Assembly: GCA_902532675.1 (NCBI GenBank)
Contig: CACAIY010000004.1
Coordinates: 20,068 to 84,067, forward strand
Direction: 5' to 3'
Length of the DNA stretch: 64,000 nt
Source of the DNA: an uncultured SAR86 cluster bacterium
Lineage (GTDB): Bacteria; Pseudomonadota; Gammaproteobacteria; Magnimaribacterales; Magnimaribacteraceae
The notes beneath the pieces were generated by a model. That model had not been told where the DNA came from. It was given only the letters and a program-made list of their open reading frames with translations, and did no database searches. The translations under genes were made by a program, and so were the position numbers. Shown piece after piece: positions 17,713 through 25,195 of this stretch; within the stretch, counting starts at the first letter, position 1; every line of letters begins with the position of its first letter.

Positions 17713-17741
17713 ATTATATTTTATTCTAGAGATTTTATAAG
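17713..17741. promoter_or_regulatory. divergent promoter region, FAH (-) and hydrolase (+)
   Basis: On the minus strand TATAAT (17713-17718) sits 18 bases before the FAH ATG, with AAGGAAA between. On the plus strand TATAAG (17736-17741) lies 6 bases before the hydrolase ATG at 17748, a leaderless-type arrangement. Confidence 0.45.
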
Positions 17742-17747
17742 CTGAAT

Positions 17748-18656
17748 ATGAGAGCATATCTAAATTCTATGGAAAGAAAAGAATTTATAAATAGCAAAGG
17801 GGAGCAATTTTCATACTTAAGCGATGAAAGTGATCAGAATGATGTTAATTTTGTTTTTTTTCATGCAACTGGTTTCAATGCTCAAACCTATGAACTATTA
17901 CTTGAAGCACTAAATAAAAAAAGCCATTCAAAAATAAACTTGTATGCTTTAGATCAAAGAGGGCATGGATTTAGCAAAGCCAGGTCTGTCCCCTCTGAAC
18001 TAAATTCTTGGTCTGTCTTTTTAGAAGATGGATTAGAATTTATTGATTCCTTATCAGGAAAAATAATATGTTCTGGACATTCCATGGGTTCTATAATTGC
18101 TGCAAAAATTGCTTCACTTAGAGACAAAAGAGTGCAGAAATTATTTATGATTGAACCTGTTTTATATAGTCGCTGGGAATCTTTCAAATTTTCATTAATG
18201 TCAAATTTGAAGATAAATAGAAAATTGGATATAGCATCTGGTGCTGCGAAAAGAAGAAGAGAGTTTGAAAGCCTAGAATATGCACTTTCTTCTTATAAAG
18301 GCAGAGGTGCATTTGCAACTTGGGGTGATGAATGGATTTCAAGTTATTTATTAGGAGGTACGGAAGAAACTAAAGATGGAAACATCCAATTAACTTGTGC
18401 TCCAGATTGGGAAAGTGCTACTTTTAGAGCATCCTCAATGGATACTTGGAAGTATCTTAAGAAAATAAAAATACCATCTGAGGTAGTGTATGCAGAAGCT
18501 AGTCATACGTATTCACCGAGAGCTAGGAAAGAAATAGACAGATTAGGAAAAAACTGGAATTGTAAATGTTACGACGACGCAACTCATTTCTTGCCTATGG
18601 AAAAGTCTGACTCTGTAACTGAAGATATTATTAAATATATTAAAGACTTTTTATAA
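17748..18656 (+). CDS. alpha/beta hydrolase
   Basis: 302-residue alpha/beta-hydrolase with the oxyanion segment FFHATGFNAQTY (about 35-46), nucleophile elbow GHSMGS (Ser near 107) and a C-terminal His in DATHFLPME. The acid residue is probably in the segment before it. Substrate unknown; next to FAH and VOC genes, a C-C or ester hydrolase for ring-cleavage products is plausible. The ATG at 17748 fits a -10 six bases upstream; a second in-frame ATG is at 17769. The 3' end overlaps the convergent dehalogenase by 17 bases. Confidence 0.85.
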   Translation: MRAYLNSMERKEFINSKGEQFSYLSDESDQNDVNFVFFHATGFNAQTYELLLEALNKKSHSKINLYALDQRGHGFSKARSVPSELNSWSVFLEDGLEFIDSLSGKIICSGHSMGSIIAAKIASLRDKRVQKLFMIEPVLYSRWESFKFSLMSNLKINRKLDIASGAAKRRREFESLEYALSSYKGRGAFATWGDEWISSYLLGGTEETKDGNIQLTCAPDWESATFRASSMDTWKYLKKIKIPSEVVYAEASHTYSPRARKEIDRLGKNWNCKCYDDATHFLPMEKSDSVTEDIIKYIKDFL

Positions 18657-19503
18657 ATTCATTTAATGCCGAGCCTATTTCATCTGCAGAATCTTCTTGG
18701 ACAAAGTGGTTTCCTTTAACCGTAATTTCTTTTTGGTTCTTCCAACTTCTTACAAATTCTCGTTGATCTCCTGTCAGAATAGTTCCAGGGTCTGCATTGA
18801 TAAACAATTTAGGAATTTCAGAATTTTTATGAAAATCAGCATTTTTTGTTACTTCATCTACAACTTCTTTTGGTTCTCCATCTAGAGGAATTTGTCTTGG
18901 CCAGGTAAGAGTAGGGCGTCTATCTTCACCAGAGTTTATGAAAGGTCTTATGTACTCTTCTTTTTCTTCATCTGAGTAACCAGAGACTGAATCACCTAAT
19001 AATATTCTTTCTACAAAGAAGTTTTTTTCAAGAACAAGTTCTTCGCCTGCTTCAGATCTAAAAAGTCCAAATATCTTCGTAGCTGCATCTGGCCATTGAT
19101 CCCAAGTAAGAGGCATTACTATGGCTTCCATATAAGTTATGGATTTAATTCTATTTGGATTTTCTCTTGCAAATTGAAATCCCATTGCAGAACCCCAATC
19201 GTGAATGACTAAATGTATTGAATCTTCCAGATCTAATTTATCCATCAAACCAGTTAAATATTTATATTGACCATGATATTTGTAGCCTGGATTATCCTCT
19301 CCATCTAATTTTTCAGAATCTCCCATTCCTATCAGGTCGGGTATAACTATTCTATTTGTATCTTCTACATGAGGGGCAATGTTTCTCCATAAGTATGATG
19401 AAGTTGGATTTCCGTGAAGAAAGAGGACAGTATCACCGGACCCTTCATCAACGTAGGCCATTTGTTTTCCATTCACATCTATAAATTTTTTTACGTATTT
19501 CAT
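18640..19503 (-). CDS. dhaA: haloalkane dehalogenase, DhaA/LinB type
   Basis: 287-residue alpha/beta-hydrolase that releases halide from haloalkanes to give alcohols. All signature residues of subfamily II are present: HGNPTSSYLWRN with halide-binding Asn32, nucleophile Asp102 and halide-binding Trp103 in HDWG, catalytic Glu126 in MEAIVMP, and His266 in KGNHFVQED. Length is typical and no signal peptide is seen, so it is cytoplasmic. It lies 17 bases downstream of the amidase gene. The natural substrate in seawater (bromo- or chloroalkanes) is unknown, but a functional dehalogenase is likely. Confidence 0.93.
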   Translation of the reverse strand: MKYVKKFIDVNGKQMAYVDEGSGDTVLFLHGNPTSSYLWRNIAPHVEDTNRIVIPDLIGMGDSEKLDGEDNPGYKYHGQYKYLTGLMDKLDLEDSIHLVIHDWGSAMGFQFARENPNRIKSITYMEAIVMPLTWDQWPDAATKIFGLFRSEAGEELVLEKNFFVERILLGDSVSGYSDEEKEEYIRPFINSGEDRRPTLTWPRQIPLDGEPKEVVDEVTKNADFHKNSEIPKLFINADPGTILTGDQREFVRSWKNQKEITVKGNHFVQEDSADEIGSALNEFIKSL

Positions 19504-19520
19504 TTGTTTATTTATTATGA

Positions 19521-21005
19521 TTAAACATAGTTAGGAGGTGCTACGTATCCTCCTATCTCTTCAGCTATCAGTCTTGAAAACTCGATTGTTTTATAATCTT
19601 GAAATGCGCCGCTTACAGCCTGAACACCAATTGGCAAACCATCACTTGATGGTCCTGTAGGGAAAACAGTGCTTGGCAAATACGAGTTAACGATTATGCC
19701 AGACCAGAATATTTGTTGAAAATAAGGCTGCTCTTGATTGTTTACCATCAAAGTTCTTTCGCTAAATTTTCTTTGATCGTGTTCAAATGCAGTAACTGCC
19801 ATTTGAGGACAAAGCAAGATATCCCATTCTTCAAAGAATTCTTTCCAAGCTATTTTTAATTTTTCTCTTTGATAGTTTGCTTTAAGCCAGTTAGCGTGAG
19901 ACAAAACAGCTCCTCTAGCTGACGCTGCTTCGAATAGTGCAGTTTTATCTCCCAGAACTGCAGCATCGGATGTCATTTGAGATTCATCCAATTTTTCTAC
20001 CATTTTTTGTATTTTAGCTCTCTCTTCGTCTCCCATACCTGCAGCCATTACTGACTGAAGAAGTAATTGATAATTTGCATGTGCAAAAGTTGGATCAAAA
20101 TTTGGCCTTGCATCAAAAGAAACTTTTGCACCTAATTTTGCTAACGTTTCTCCTACTTGAGTTGTTCGTTCTTCAATTTCATTTGATACGGGAGCTACTT
20201 CGTCTGTTGCCCAAACAGCCACCTTTAGTTCTTTTAGGCTTTTAAAATTCGGTTTAGGGAGTTGTAGTTTCCAACCCATGGCTTCTCTTTTTGCAGGTCC
20301 TGCCATTATATCTAGGGCACATTTCAAGTCTTCTGCGCTTCTAGCTAATGGGCCACAAACAGATAGATCTGAATCAGGAACATTAGATATTAATTCATGT
20401 CCTGTTTGAGGAATTATTCCATGGGTAGGTTTATGTCCATAAACTCCACAAAAATGTGCAGGATTTCTAATTGATCCCCCAATATCAGAACCAGCCTCTA
20501 ATCCTGTAAAACCGGCTGCCAAAGCAGCTGCACTTCCACCAGACGAACCACCAGGTATCCTTTCTAAATTCCAAGGGTTATTGGTAGTTCCATAAATTGA
20601 ATTAAAACTCTGGAAGTCAGCTAAATCTAATGGAACATTAGTTTTTCCCATGAAATGCGCTCCTGCTTCCCTAAATCTTCTTACCGCCAATCCATCCGAT
20701 TTTGCTGTATTCTCTTTAAAAGCTTCATTTCCCCAAGTAGTTTTTTGGCCTTCTATCGCATAAGACTCTTTTATGGTCATTGGGATTCCATGTAATGATC
20801 CTAAATCTTCACCTTTAGATAGCGCAATATCTGCTTTTTCTGCATCTTGAATCGCTCTTTCAAACATTCTTATGACTACTGAATTAATATCTCCATCAAG
20901 TTTTTCAATTCGATCGATATACATTTGCGTAAGCTCTTTAGAGCTCACTTCTTTAGATTTAATTTTGTTAGCTAAATCGGTAGCTGATAATTGATAAATT
21001 TCCAT
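19521..21005 (-). CDS. amidase signature family hydrolase
   Basis: 494-residue amidase-signature enzyme with the full Ser-cisSer-Lys triad: Lys79 in PMTIKES, Ser154 in PGGSSGGSAAAL, and Ser178 in GSDIGGSIRNPA. It hydrolyses a carboxamide to acid and ammonia. GatA is unlikely because gatB and gatC are absent and the insertions differ. It starts 2 bases after the SDR stop at 21008 and precedes the dehalogenase, so it is part of the long minus-strand operon starting near 25097. Confidence 0.88.
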   Translation of the reverse strand: MEIYQLSATDLANKIKSKEVSSKELTQMYIDRIEKLDGDINSVVIRMFERAIQDAEKADIALSKGEDLGSLHGIPMTIKESYAIEGQKTTWGNEAFKENTAKSDGLAVRRFREAGAHFMGKTNVPLDLADFQSFNSIYGTTNNPWNLERIPGGSSGGSAAALAAGFTGLEAGSDIGGSIRNPAHFCGVYGHKPTHGIIPQTGHELISNVPDSDLSVCGPLARSAEDLKCALDIMAGPAKREAMGWKLQLPKPNFKSLKELKVAVWATDEVAPVSNEIEERTTQVGETLAKLGAKVSFDARPNFDPTFAHANYQLLLQSVMAAGMGDEERAKIQKMVEKLDESQMTSDAAVLGDKTALFEAASARGAVLSHANWLKANYQREKLKIAWKEFFEEWDILLCPQMAVTAFEHDQRKFSERTLMVNNQEQPYFQQIFWSGIIVNSYLPSTVFPTGPSSDGLPIGVQAVSGAFQDYKTIEFSRLIAEEIGGYVAPPNYV

Positions 21006-21007
21006 GT

Positions 21008-21790
21008 TTATTCATCTCCTGGTTTCCAGTCTTCATATCTTTCTTGTAGTCTTTGCATTCCGGAAATCCATCTATCTCTATCGTTCCCTTTTCTTGATAC
21101 ATATTCAAGAACTTCAGCATGCGGTGTAACCAAGAAACGTTCTTTTTCAATAGCATCCAAAACATCTGCTGCTGCAACTTCAGGTTCAATCATTCCATCT
21201 ACACCAGCAACACCGGCTCCTTGCGCTGTCATTGCTGTTCTTACTGCCTGAGGACAAAGACATGAAACACCTATACCTTTGTTGCCGTATGTTATTTTGA
21301 GCCATTCAGCAAAACTGACTGCTGCTGCTTTAGTTACAGAATAACCAGCTGAACCAATTTGTGTTAAAAGACCTGCTGCAGACGAAGTACTCATTAAATA
21401 ACCTTCACCACGTTCTAACATTTGAGGCAAAACATGTTTAGCTGCAAATATATGAGACTGAACATTTATCTCCCATATATTTTGCCAATCTGAAGTTTCT
21501 ACTTCAAAAAAACCATGCACACCTCCAATTCCAGCATTTGAGCAGAAAATATCTACACCGCCTGATAAAGAATCTGCTTCTTTGATTACATTGATTATGT
21601 CGTCTTCAATACCTACATTAGCTTGAACTGCTAATCCTCCAATAGAATCTGCAGTATCTTTTGCTCCATCTAAGTTCATATCCACGCAAACCACTGATTC
21701 TGCTTCAGCGTCATTGAAGGCTTCGCATAATGCTTTTCCTATTCCACTAGCGGCACCAGTTACAACTACTCTTTTTCCTTTTACTTGCAT
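21008..21790 (-). CDS. short-chain dehydrogenase/reductase (SDR)
   Basis: 260-residue SDR with TGAASGIG near 11-18, Asp in the VCVDMN loop (suggesting NAD preference), SNAG near 86, Ser in STSSAAG and Tyr-Lys in YSVTK. The C-terminal tail (MQRLQERYEDW) is longer and charged, as in hydroxysteroid-dehydrogenase-like SDRs. Its ATG overlaps the stop of the acyl-CoA synthetase gene (TAATG). Probably oxidises a hydroxy intermediate in the same pathway. Confidence 0.88.
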   Translation of the reverse strand: MQVKGKRVVVTGAASGIGKALCEAFNDAEAESVVCVDMNLDGAKDTADSIGGLAVQANVGIEDDIINVIKEADSLSGGVDIFCSNAGIGGVHGFFEVETSDWQNIWEINVQSHIFAAKHVLPQMLERGEGYLMSTSSAAGLLTQIGSAGYSVTKAAAVSFAEWLKITYGNKGIGVSCLCPQAVRTAMTAQGAGVAGVDGMIEPEVAAADVLDAIEKERFLVTPHAEVLEYVSRKGNDRDRWISGMQRLQERYEDWKPGDE

Positions 21791-23499
21791 TAATCTAACC
21801 CTAATTCTTTTATGGCTTCTTCCCTCATTAGTTTTTTTGCTGTTTTACCTGAAGCAATTCTTGGTAATTCATCTTCTTGGAACCACATGCGTTCAGGAAT
21901 TTTAAACTTAGCTATTTTTCCATCTAAGAAAGACGATAATTCAGCTTCATCCAAAGTTTGTCCTGGTTTAAGGGCAATCCTAGTAACTAGACTTTCTCCT
22001 AAGCGCTCATCAGGTATTCCAAATACAGAGGCTTCCGCAACAGCTGGATGCTCAGCAATAACGCCTTCAATCTCTAAACACGCAATGTTTTCTCCTCCTC
22101 TGATGACAATATCTTTAATTCTGTCTTTAATGAAAACAAAACCATCTTCATCAACGCAACCCACATCACCGCTTCTGAACCAGCCTTCTGAATCCAAAGC
22201 TTCTTTGGTCGCTTCCTCATTTTTCCAATAACATCTGAAATTAGAAGCGGACCTAATAGCTACTTCACCCAATTCACCAGTTTCTACTTCATTTCCTGCT
22301 TCATCTAAAATTCTAATTTCATGAACTAAAGGGGTAGGGAATCCTGCAGAATCAGGTTTGCTGTAAAGAAGTTTTCCGCTTGCGTTTGTTCCAGCAGCAT
22401 TCGTTTCAGTTAACCCATATCCAACACCAGCGGCTTTAGTTGGGTGATTTTTTTCTTGATCCTTTATTTGCTCAGGTGGTCTAGCCGCTCCACCACCACT
22501 TAACATGGCTAAACTTGAAACATCTATATCTGGATTTTCTTCACTGGTTCTCAATATATCTTGATTCATTGTAGGCACACCAGAAAAGGAAGTGACTTGA
22601 TATTTTTCAATAAGTTCAATTGCTTTAAGAGGATCCCATTTATACATCAGAACCATTTTTGTTGCTGATAATAATGACAACAAAAAATTAGAATGTGAAC
22701 CGGTTACATGAAATAAAGGAACGGCTGCTAAAGTGCAAGGCTTTTCCGGTTGTGGAAAAGTTGGTCCATCACTTTCTAAACTTCCAGCTAAAGTACCTAA
22801 GAATGCCCAAGCTACAGGCGTATTTATAATTGATCTATGTGTAGCAACTACACCTTTAGGGTATCCAGTACTTCCTGATGTATACATGATGCTAGCATCA
22901 TCTTCAGGGCCAACTTCAACTACAGGAAAGCTTTCTTTAGATTCAACTACCTCATCAAAATTTACAGCATTTTCATATGCGCCAGCGTCGCAACGAACAG
23001 CTATTCTAGGTATATCTTCAACAAAACCTTTGAGTCTTTCGAGTCTTTCATCATCACCAATAAATAGCTTAGATTCGCTATGAGTTATACCATAATCTAA
23101 TTCTTCACCCTGCCACCAAGAATTTAATGGAACTGCAATAGCGCCTATCGAAGTAACAGCCATATAGCTATATATCCATTCCGGATAATTTCTCATAGAA
23201 AAAGCAACTGAATCTCCTTTCTCTATGTTATATGTTTCTTTCAAGGCATGGGCAAGACCGGCAGCTCTATTCAAAACTTCTTGATAACTGTAGGATTCTT
23301 CTTCGTAAGCCAGAAAGTCCCATTCACCATGAATTAACGCGAATTGAAAATATTCACCTAAAGTCTTTGGGGCACTAGCAAAGGTGTTGTATGTATTTCC
23401 TCTAATTGTTTCTTCTTTTAATTCAAATAATCCTTCTTTAGTGAGCTCTCTAGCTAAAGCTTCACGGTTCTCTTGTTTTAAAAATTCATCTACGTGCAT
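21790..23499 (-). CDS. acyl-CoA synthetase (AMP-forming)
   Basis: 569-residue member of the ANL adenylating family that activates a carboxylic acid to its CoA thioester. Motifs in order: SIMYTSGSTGYPKGVV (P-loop, near 205), GYGLTETNAAG (near 360), the hinge region SGDVGCVDEDGFVFIKDRIKD (near 455) and the C-terminal catalytic Lys in ASGKTAKK. No signal peptide. It lies 1 base from the crotonase stop and overlaps the SDR start, so it is in one operon with two SDRs, a crotonase, an amidase and probably the dehalogenase. The acid substrate is unknown. Confidence 0.9.
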   Translation of the reverse strand: MHVDEFLKQENREALARELTKEGLFELKEETIRGNTYNTFASAPKTLGEYFQFALIHGEWDFLAYEEESYSYQEVLNRAAGLAHALKETYNIEKGDSVAFSMRNYPEWIYSYMAVTSIGAIAVPLNSWWQGEELDYGITHSESKLFIGDDERLERLKGFVEDIPRIAVRCDAGAYENAVNFDEVVESKESFPVVEVGPEDDASIMYTSGSTGYPKGVVATHRSIINTPVAWAFLGTLAGSLESDGPTFPQPEKPCTLAAVPLFHVTGSHSNFLLSLLSATKMVLMYKWDPLKAIELIEKYQVTSFSGVPTMNQDILRTSEENPDIDVSSLAMLSGGGAARPPEQIKDQEKNHPTKAAGVGYGLTETNAAGTNASGKLLYSKPDSAGFPTPLVHEIRILDEAGNEVETGELGEVAIRSASNFRCYWKNEEATKEALDSEGWFRSGDVGCVDEDGFVFIKDRIKDIVIRGGENIACLEIEGVIAEHPAVAEASVFGIPDERLGESLVTRIALKPGQTLDEAELSSFLDGKIAKFKIPERMWFQEDELPRIASGKTAKKLMREEAIKELGLD

Positions 23500-23500
23500 G

Positions 23501-24319
23501 TTACTTTCCTGTAAATTTTGCTTCTCTTTTTTCTACAAAGTGAGAGACACCTTCTTTAAAATCTTCAGATCCAAAACTATCAAGCATTGCTTGCATAGAA
23601 CTTTCAAGATTCTCGCTAATAGTTTCTCCTTGAGCATTGTATATTTGCTCTTTCATGATCCTTAGTGATCTAGGGGAAACATTTTTAGCTAAATCTTTAG
23701 CGTACTCAAAAACAGCATCATCAAATTCTGATTCGGAGAAAGTTTTGTTAACTATTCCCATCTGCTCAGCTTCTTCTGCTTTAAATTTTCTTGAAGAGAA
23801 TAAGATATCGTTAGCTCTCGCTATTCCAACCAGTCTTGGAAGAATCCAACCCACACCCCATTCTGCTATTAGTCCTCTTTTTGAAAAGGCACTAGAAAAA
23901 ACCGCACCTTCTTTAGCAAATCTTATATCTGCGTAAAGAGCCATAATAAAACCTACTCCTGCTGCAGGACCGTTTATAGCAGCAATAATTGGCTTAGGAA
24001 CTGTGGGGAAGTAGCTAAACCCTCCATCAAAACCTTTAACTCCATTTGTCTCATAGTTTCTTTCTTCTGCTTCTAACTGAGATCCTTGGGACTCACCTTG
24101 GCTTGTTGCTGCAAGACCATCCATGTCAGCCCCGGCACAAAATCCTCTTCCAGCTCCAGTAACTATGATCACTTTTACTTCATCATCTTTAGCCGCATCG
24201 TCTAGTTTTTCTTTTAGACCAGCCCTAATTTCATCATTGACTGCGTTAAGTCTGTCAGGCCTATTTAATGTAACAATAGCTACACCTTCTTTTTTTTCTA
24301 ATAAAACTGCATTATTCAT
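23501..24319 (-). CDS. enoyl-CoA hydratase/isomerase family (crotonase)
   Basis: 272-residue crotonase. Motifs: RPDRLNAVND near 20-29, GRGFCAGADMDG near 60, and NGPAAGVGFIMALYADIRFA near 120. The ORF track begins at 24352, but MNNAVLLEKK at 24319 has AAGGAGAT seven bases upstream and begins at the usual position of the domain, so I use that ATG. A long insertion (TSQGESQGSQLEAEER) follows the first loop. It would hydrate or isomerise an enoyl-CoA made by the adjacent synthetase. Confidence 0.88.
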   Translation of the reverse strand: MNNAVLLEKKEGVAIVTLNRPDRLNAVNDEIRAGLKEKLDDAAKDDEVKVIIVTGAGRGFCAGADMDGLAATSQGESQGSQLEAEERNYETNGVKGFDGGFSYFPTVPKPIIAAINGPAAGVGFIMALYADIRFAKEGAVFSSAFSKRGLIAEWGVGWILPRLVGIARANDILFSSRKFKAEEAEQMGIVNKTFSESEFDDAVFEYAKDLAKNVSPRSLRIMKEQIYNAQGETISENLESSMQAMLDSFGSEDFKEGVSHFVEKREAKFTGK

Positions 24320-24332
24320 ATTTATCTCCTTA

Positions 24333-25097
24333 TTAAGCCGTTGAGCCACCATCTATTACTAAAGTATGACCATTTACAAAGGTCCCCGCTTGGGAAGCTA
24401 AAAATACAGCAGCTCCTCCTATTTCATCAGGTTCTCCAATTCTCCTTAGAGGGCAACCAGCTGTTGATGCTTTAAGAATTTCAGGATTTTCCCACAAAGC
24501 TCTAGCGAAGTCTGTTTTAAAGAGACCAGGCGCTATGGCATTAGTTCTTACATTATGAGGTCCAAATTCAGCTGCAAGGTTTTTAACTAGCATAATATCT
24601 GCAGCCTTAGAAATGTTGTATGTTCCTATGACTGTACTTGATTGTAGTCCGCCAATAGAAGAGACAATGATGATACTTCCATCTTTTCTTTCAACCATTT
24701 CTGGAATAACCATCTGACACAATAAATGATTACTTTTTATATTGTTATTTAAAACTTTATCAAACGCATCATCAGGAATATCCATCATGGATCCGAAGAA
24801 AGGATTAGAAGCAGCGTTGCAAACTAAAATATCGATTTTTCCAAGTTGGTTTCGAGTTTCATCTACTAATAACTGCAAGGCTGTTTTATCAGATATATTG
24901 CAAGGAATTACTATCGCTTCTCCTTCTTGACCTTCACATGCCTTATTTATCTCTGCTGCAGTTTCTTCACAAACGTCGGCTTTTCTACTTGAAACCACTA
25001 CTTTGGCTCCTTGAAGAGCCATTTGCATAGCAATGGACTTTCCTATTCCTTTAGATGAACCAGTTATAACGGCTGTTTTACCTGTTAAATCAAACAT
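24333..25097 (-). CDS. short-chain dehydrogenase/reductase (SDR)
   Basis: 254-residue classical SDR: TGSSKGIG near 12-19, CNAA in place of NNAG near 93, Ser in IVSSIGG and Tyr-Lys in YNISK; C-terminal VIDGG. It resembles the 3-oxoacyl reductase/DHRS4-like branch. A strong AAGGAG precedes the ATG. First gene of the minus-strand operon that continues with crotonase, acyl-CoA synthetase, SDR, amidase and dehalogenase. Confidence 0.9.
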   Translation of the reverse strand: MFDLTGKTAVITGSSKGIGKSIAMQMALQGAKVVVSSRKADVCEETAAEINKACEGQEGEAIVIPCNISDKTALQLLVDETRNQLGKIDILVCNAASNPFFGSMMDIPDDAFDKVLNNNIKSNHLLCQMVIPEMVERKDGSIIIVSSIGGLQSSTVIGTYNISKAADIMLVKNLAAEFGPHNVRTNAIAPGLFKTDFARALWENPEILKASTAGCPLRRIGEPDEIGGAAVFLASQAGTFVNGHTLVIDGGSTA

Positions 25098-25180
25098 ATT
25101 TTCTCCTTCTATAATGAAAAAACAGTTTATCCTAACTTAGTCATCTTAAAAACACCTCTTAGAGTTTTTTTAAATAATTT

Positions 25181-25189
25181 TGTTACACT
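25181..25189 (+). promoter_or_regulatory. extended -10 promoter of the DUF3604 gene
   Basis: TGTTACACT reads as an extended -10 (TG-n-TACACT). Six bases later comes the ATG of the DUF3604 gene with no ribosome-binding site, predicting a leaderless mRNA. A short palindrome CTCTTAGAG (25156-25164), followed by a T run, lies upstream. Confidence 0.45.
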
Positions 25190-25195
25190 GCAAAA

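Noticed and set aside
16825-17757. ORF-track start of the FAH gene at 17757.
   Set aside because: The extra 21 residues are basic and unlike the family, overlap the divergent gene, and run through the TATAAT box; the ATG at 17694 has AAGGAAA.
21812-22231. 139-residue plus-strand ORF.
   Set aside because: Lies wholly antisense to the acyl-CoA synthetase, whose motifs are intact; the translation looks like a Ser/Pro-rich shadow.
22733-23083. 116-residue plus-strand ORF.
   Set aside because: Antisense to the acyl-CoA synthetase; low-complexity Ser/Thr composition typical of shadow frames.
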